64,000 nt of DNA from Paraburkholderia solitsugae (GTDB lineage: Bacteria; Pseudomonadota; Gammaproteobacteria; Burkholderiales; Burkholderiaceae): NCBI RefSeq assembly GCF_013177695.1, contig NZ_WOEY01000141.1, positions 1-64,000 on the forward strand. The letters run 5' to 3'. The translations under genes and the position numbers were made by a program. Below, in pieces: positions 60,569 to 64,000 of this stretch; within the stretch, counting starts at the first letter, position 1, and the number at the start of each line of letters is the position of its first letter. The notes beneath the pieces are model-generated. The model made no database searches and was not told where the DNA came from. It saw only the letters and a list, made by a program, of their open reading frames with translations.

Positions 60569-61303
60569 ATGTCTGGGCGTGATTCCGGTGGTTCTGATCG
60601 CGTAAAGGCAAAAGCAGCCGCCCCGCGCGCGAAGACGTCTGATCAGGGGCCGTTCGGTGCATTCGTCCGCAAGCCGGTCGAACGAGCCGAAGGCAAGGCG
60701 AAAGCCGAAGTTGCAAGCGCCGGTTCCAACGCAGCAGGTATGCGCGCGGAAACGGTGGAAAGCTGGCCGGCCGATGCGGTCGAGGTCGGTGCGATCGTCG
60801 ACGCTTACGGCCTCAAAGGCTGGGTCAAGGTAGCCGCGCATGCGGATGCCGGGCACGGCGGAGACGCGTTGCTAAGCGCGAAGCGCTGGTGGTTGCTGAA
60901 AGGCCACGAGCGCAAGTCGGCGCCGTCATTACAGGCAAAAACGCATAGCGACAGTATCGTTGCCCATCTGGGCGGCGTAACTGACCGTGATGTGGCACTG
61001 GCAATGCGTGGCACGCGCGTTTATATCAGCCGCAGCGAATTTCCGGCCCTCGAAGCCGACGAATTCTACTGGGTGGACCTGCTCGGCCTGGATGTGGTGA
61101 ACGTTGCCGGGGTCAACCTCGGCAAGGTTGCAGACATGATCGACAACGGTGCGCACTCGGTGTTGCGTATCGAATATCCGGATACCGATAAAAACGGTAA
61201 GCCGGTGACCGGCGAGCGCTTGATCCCGTTCGTCGGCGTCTTTGTCAAAACGGTGGATCAGGCGGCGAAGCAGATCATCGTCGACTGGGAAGCCGATTAC
61301 TAA
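60569..61303 (+). CDS. rimM: Ribosome maturation factor RimM with a long N-terminal extension
   Basis: A 244-residue protein that helps 16S processing and binds S19. The RimM core begins about residue 71 (VEVGAIVDAYGLKGWVKVAAHAD) and includes LGGVTDRDVALAMRGTRVYI and LIPFVGVFVKTVD. The first 65 residues are a basic, Ala/Lys-rich disordered extension absent from E. coli RimM (182 residues). AGCGAGG before 60569 supports the long start; an ATG at 60740 is the alternative. It lies 116 bases after rpsP and 24 before trmD. Confidence 0.93.
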   Translation: MSGRDSGGSDRVKAKAAAPRAKTSDQGPFGAFVRKPVERAEGKAKAEVASAGSNAAGMRAETVESWPADAVEVGAIVDAYGLKGWVKVAAHADAGHGGDALLSAKRWWLLKGHERKSAPSLQAKTHSDSIVAHLGGVTDRDVALAMRGTRVYISRSEFPALEADEFYWVDLLGLDVVNVAGVNLGKVADMIDNGAHSVLRIEYPDTDKNGKPVTGERLIPFVGVFVKTVDQAAKQIIVDWEADY

Positions 61304-61327
61304 ATAACTCGCTGACTGGAGAGAGCG

Positions 61328-62095
61328 ATGCAGTTCGATGTCGTGACGCTCTTTCCTGACATGTTTCGTGCGCTGACCGACTGGGGCATCACCAGCCGTG
61401 CGGCGAAGCAGGAGCGCTACGGGTTGCGCACGTGGAATCCCCGCGATTTCACTACGGACAACTACCGCACAATCGACGATCGCCCCTACGGCGGCGGCCC
61501 CGGCATGGTCATGCTGGCCAAGCCCCTGGAAGACGCGATCGGCGCGGCGAAAGCGGCGCAGGCGGAGCAGGGCATCGGCGCGTCGCGCGTCGTGATGATG
61601 TCGCCGCAAGGCACCACGCTGAATCACGATCGTGTCATGCAGTTCGCGGCCGAGCCTGGTCTGATCCTGTTGTGCGGGCGCTATGAAGCGATCGATCAGC
61701 GTTTGCTCGACCGTGTCGTCGACGAAGAAGTCAGCCTCGGCGACTTCGTGCTGTCAGGCGGCGAATTGCCGGCCATGGCGTTGATGGATGCGGTGGTGCG
61801 TCAGTTGCCCGGCGTGCTGAACGATTCGCAATCGGCGGTGCAGGACAGTTTCGTCGACGTACTGCTGGATTGTCCGCATTACACGCGTCCGGAGGAATAC
61901 GACGGCGTGCGTGTGCCCGATGTACTGCTCGGCGGCCATCATGCGGAAATCGAAGCGTGGCGTCGGCGTGAGGCCTTGCGTAATACGTTGAACAAACGGC
62001 CCGATCTGATCGTGAAGGCCAGAAAGAACAAGATGTTGAGCCGTGCCGACGAGGCATGGCTTACGAGTCTCGCGAAGGAAGCGTCGAAGGCGTAA
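61328..62095 (+). CDS. trmD: tRNA (guanine-N1)-methyltransferase
   Basis: A 255-residue SPOUT methyltransferase making m1G37 in tRNA. MQFDVVTLFPDMFRALTDWG is the start, and YGGGPGMVMLAKPLEDAI, LLCGRYEAIDQRLLDRVVDE and EEVSLGDFVLSGGELPAMAL give the knot and SAM site. GGAGAG precedes the ATG. The long 155-base spacer to rplS is usual. Confidence 0.96.
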   Translation: MQFDVVTLFPDMFRALTDWGITSRAAKQERYGLRTWNPRDFTTDNYRTIDDRPYGGGPGMVMLAKPLEDAIGAAKAAQAEQGIGASRVVMMSPQGTTLNHDRVMQFAAEPGLILLCGRYEAIDQRLLDRVVDEEVSLGDFVLSGGELPAMALMDAVVRQLPGVLNDSQSAVQDSFVDVLLDCPHYTRPEEYDGVRVPDVLLGGHHAEIEAWRRREALRNTLNKRPDLIVKARKNKMLSRADEAWLTSLAKEASKA

Positions 62096-62250
62096 AGCCT
62101 AGGTCTTTCGAGCGGACATAGGCGGTGCCGCACATGCGTGTACGGCGCCAGATGTGAACCCATCCTCTATCGGGGCCGTAGCCAAGCGCAACAGGTCAAA
62201 CCAGCGCGCGGCAGGTACGAACGCCGACAAGATGGACTTAGGAGTCAGTG

Positions 62251-62640
62251 ATGAATCTGATTGCAATACTCGAGCAGGAAGAAATCGGCCGCGCCCTCGG
62301 CGAGAAGACCATCCCCGAATTCGCCCCCGGCGATACGGTGATCGTCAGCGTGAACGTGGTTGAAGGTACGCGCAAGCGTGTTCAGGCTTACGAAGGCGTC
62401 GTCATCGCCAAGCGTAACCGTGGTCTGAATTCGTCGTTCATCGTCCGCAAGATTTCGTCGGGCGAAGGCGTCGAGCGTACGTTCCAGACGTACTCGCCGC
62501 TGCTGGCAAGCATCGTCGTGAAGCGTCGTGGCGATGTGCGTCGTGCGAAGCTGTACTACCTGCGTGACCGTTCGGGCAAGTCGGCTCGAATCAAGGAAAA
62601 GCTGGTCGCAAAGAAAGACCGCGCTGCTCCGGAAGCGTAA
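62251..62640 (+). CDS. rplS: 50S ribosomal protein L19
   Basis: A 129-residue protein starting MNLIAILEQEEIGRALGEKT at the ATG at 62251, with TAGGAG upstream. A GTG one codon earlier is not needed. FAPGDTVIVSVNVVEGTRKR and YEGVVIAKRNRGLNSSFIVRK are conserved. It ends the operon with a terminator. Confidence 0.96.
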   Translation: MNLIAILEQEEIGRALGEKTIPEFAPGDTVIVSVNVVEGTRKRVQAYEGVVIAKRNRGLNSSFIVRKISSGEGVERTFQTYSPLLASIVVKRRGDVRRAKLYYLRDRSGKSARIKEKLVAKKDRAAPEA

Positions 62641-62650
62641 ATGCTGTAAG

Positions 62651-62678
62651 AAAAAGCACCCTTCGCGGGTGCTTTTTT
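62651..62678 (+). terminator. Terminator after rplS
   Basis: AAGCACCC pairs with GGGTGCTT around the loop TTCG-C, followed by T residues. Confidence 0.9.
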
Positions 62679-62733
62679 GTTTGCCAGGTCAAAATAGCGG
62701 CATGTCCCCTATCCGCTCATTCCGAGAGACCCG

Positions 62734-63447
62734 TTGACCCGCCCCGCCTTTGAGCCTGAAACTCTGCCTGTCGAAGCGACGGGTGCCGATCTGCCGCCGG
62801 TCGTTGCCGGGCGCCTGACGCCCGACGGTCTGCGTGGGCGTTTCAAGCAGCGTCTTAGCTGGACGCCTGAACCCATTATCGAAGTGCCGTGGCGTGACGT
62901 GCGCGCCGACCCGCGCGTTGCCGCCGTGCTGGTGCCACTGGTCGTGCGCGACAACGGTCTCACCGTGCTGCTGACCCAACGTGCCGACCATCTGAACGAC
63001 CACGCCGGCCAGGTGAGCTTTCCCGGCGGCCGTCATGAACCGTTCGACGCAGATTCGACCGCCACGGCATTGCGCGAGGCGCAGGAAGAAGTCGGACTTG
63101 ATCCGTCGCGCGTTGAAATTCTCGGTGCATTGCCCGACTATCTGACGGGCACCGGGTTTCGCGTGTCGCCCGTGATCGGTCTCGTCCATCCGCCTTTCAC
63201 GTTGAAAGTAGATGCACTCGAAGTGGCCGAAGTCTTCGAAGTGCCGCTCGCTTTTCTGATGGATCCGGCGCATCACGAAGAACGCGTGTTTCGTTACGAG
63301 GGCGGCGAGCGGCGCTTCTTCGCCATGCCTTATCCGCGAGCCGCGTCGGCGTCTGAAGATCGCGAGGATCAGGTGGGCGGCCATCATTTCATCTGGGGCG
63401 CGACAGCGGCGATGCTGCGCAACTTCTATCGCTTTCTCGCGGCGTGA
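62734..63447 (+). CDS. CoA pyrophosphatase, Nudix family, TTG start
   Basis: A 237-residue Nudix hydrolase of the YeaB/NudL type that splits CoA and related compounds to phosphopantetheine and 3',5'-ADP. The Nudix box is GGRHEPFD with AL-REAQEEVGL, giving the metal-binding glutamates. GQVSFPGGRHEPFDADST is the CoA-specific UPF0035 signature. No ATG exists in frame between the stop at 62695 and the conserved region, so the TTG at 62734 is the likely start, with GAGAG upstream. The gene follows rplS but has its own terminator-separated unit. Confidence 0.86.
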   Translation: MTRPAFEPETLPVEATGADLPPVVAGRLTPDGLRGRFKQRLSWTPEPIIEVPWRDVRADPRVAAVLVPLVVRDNGLTVLLTQRADHLNDHAGQVSFPGGRHEPFDADSTATALREAQEEVGLDPSRVEILGALPDYLTGTGFRVSPVIGLVHPPFTLKVDALEVAEVFEVPLAFLMDPAHHEERVFRYEGGERRFFAMPYPRAASASEDREDQVGGHHFIWGATAAMLRNFYRFLAA

Positions 63448-63562
63448 GCTGCGTCGGACTGTGCAGTTGTTGGGTGTTTGTCAACGTCTGCGCTCAGTCG
63501 CATCCGACCCTGTGCTATCGTTATAAAACAATCGTAAAAACTCGAAAAGCACGGCGCATCGC

Positions 63563-64000
63563 ATGACTTTTTTCTCCGTATTGCTGGCTCTGATTATTGA
63601 ACAGGTCCGCGCGCTGTCGCTGAACAATCCAGTGGCGGCATTGCTTCAATACCATGCGGAGTCGGCGGCGCACGGATTCGATGCCGGCAAGCCCAAGCAT
63701 GGCTTGCTTGCGTGGCTCGTGGTGGTGGTGCCCTGGACGCTGGCCGTCGCGCTCATCTACTACGTGCTTTATCACATTCACTTTGCGCTGGCGTTCCTGT
63801 GGAACGTCGCGGTGCTGTACTTCACGCTCGGCTTCCGGCAGTTCAGCCATTACTTCACCGATATCCACCTCGCGTTGAACAACGACGATGTGCCGCGCGC
63901 GCGTGAAATCCTGCATGAATGGACCGGGCTCGACACCGTCGACATGCCCGTCAGCGAAATCGTGCGTCATACACTGATTCACGCGGTGGTGGCCTCGCAC
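63563..64000 (+). CDS. CobD/CbiB-like membrane protein, 5' part cut by window edge
   Basis: A 146-codon open frame from the ATG at 63563 runs off the window without a stop. The sequence MTFFSVLLALIIEQVRALSL begins like the CobD/CbiB-related family (AmpE/CobD type) found in Burkholderiales. Later come WLVVVVPWTLAVALIYYVLY and FTLGFRQFSHYFTDIHLALN. The family members near this gene are integral membrane proteins of unsure function and are not necessarily cobalamin enzymes. The cobalamin role is unproven. Confidence 0.75.
   Translation, partial: MTFFSVLLALIIEQVRALSLNNPVAALLQYHAESAAHGFDAGKPKHGLLAWLVVVVPWTLAVALIYYVLYHIHFALAFLWNVAVLYFTLGFRQFSHYFTDIHLALNNDDVPRAREILHEWTGLDTVDMPVSEIVRHTLIHAVVASH

Noticed and set aside
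1..64000. tRNA and rRNA genes
   Set aside because: Apart from the tmRNA I noticed no cloverleaf or conserved TTCGA-type 3' arms with CCA in the window.

Overview
The window is a chromosome segment from a GC-rich betaproteobacterium of the Burkholderia/Paraburkholderia group. This rests on gene content and order: gyrA, a DUF2059 gene, serC-pheA-hisC-tyrA-aroA-cmk-rpsA-ihfB-lapAB-ugd-hldA-hldD-comEA-cysM, then metNIQ, etfBA and rpsP-rimM-trmD-rplS. It also rests on a DUF2968 gene and on a tmRNA with tag ANDETFALAA. Genus is inferred from general familiarity, not from a database search.

Layout. 1-87 is the edge of an IS630-like transposase. 402-4815 holds a DUF2968 protein, an unknown membrane-anchored protein, a GNAT acetyltransferase and a metabolite:H+ symporter. 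4931-8513 has a TPR/glycosyltransferase-like gene divergent from an ArsR/SmtB-type repressor and a His-rich Zn-type CDF exporter, with a recognisable metal-repressor operator between them. 8582-16909 has a flavin monooxygenase, then an NAD-dependent molybdenum formate dehydrogenase operon (fdsGBAD, minus strand) divergent from a ModE/LysR-like regulator. 17019-17826 encodes two small secreted proteins.

17.9-20.83 kb is a decayed genomic island at the 3' end of ssrA. It contains an integrase N-terminal fragment beside ssrA, an integrase C-terminal fragment in opposite orientation at the far end, two PAAR-type genes (one truncated), a putative type VI secretion cargo gene interrupted by one in-frame amber codon, and a following small gene broken by a frameshift. 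This is the most unusual part of the window.

21.4-23.7 kb is gph-ubiG-ompA on the minus strand. 24.2-43.97 kb is a long plus-strand run covering DNA gyrase, aromatic amino acid and serine biosynthesis, ribosomal protein S1, IHF, LPS assembly (lapAB), UDP-glucuronate and ADP-heptose synthesis, and cysteine synthase. 44.1-48.3 kb has mltB, a deacetylase-family gene, an enoyl-CoA hydratase and a monoacylglycerol-lipase-like hydrolase. 48.6-54.9 kb has metNIQ and etfBA with an acyl-CoA dehydrogenase. 55.1-57.0 kb has dadA divergent from an Lrp/AsnC regulator. 57.1-60.1 kb has a radical SAM protein under a perfect LexA box, a TM2 protein and a sorbosone-dehydrogenase-like protein. 60.2-64 kb has rpsP-rimM-trmD-rplS, a Nudix CoA pyrophosphatase and the start of a CobD/CbiB-like gene cut by the window edge.

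Most of the window is ordinary core genome. The points worth a second look are the ssrA island with its two disrupted genes, the SOS box, the SmtB-like operator, a covarying tandem hairpin array between hldA and hldD, and several palindromes at promoters.
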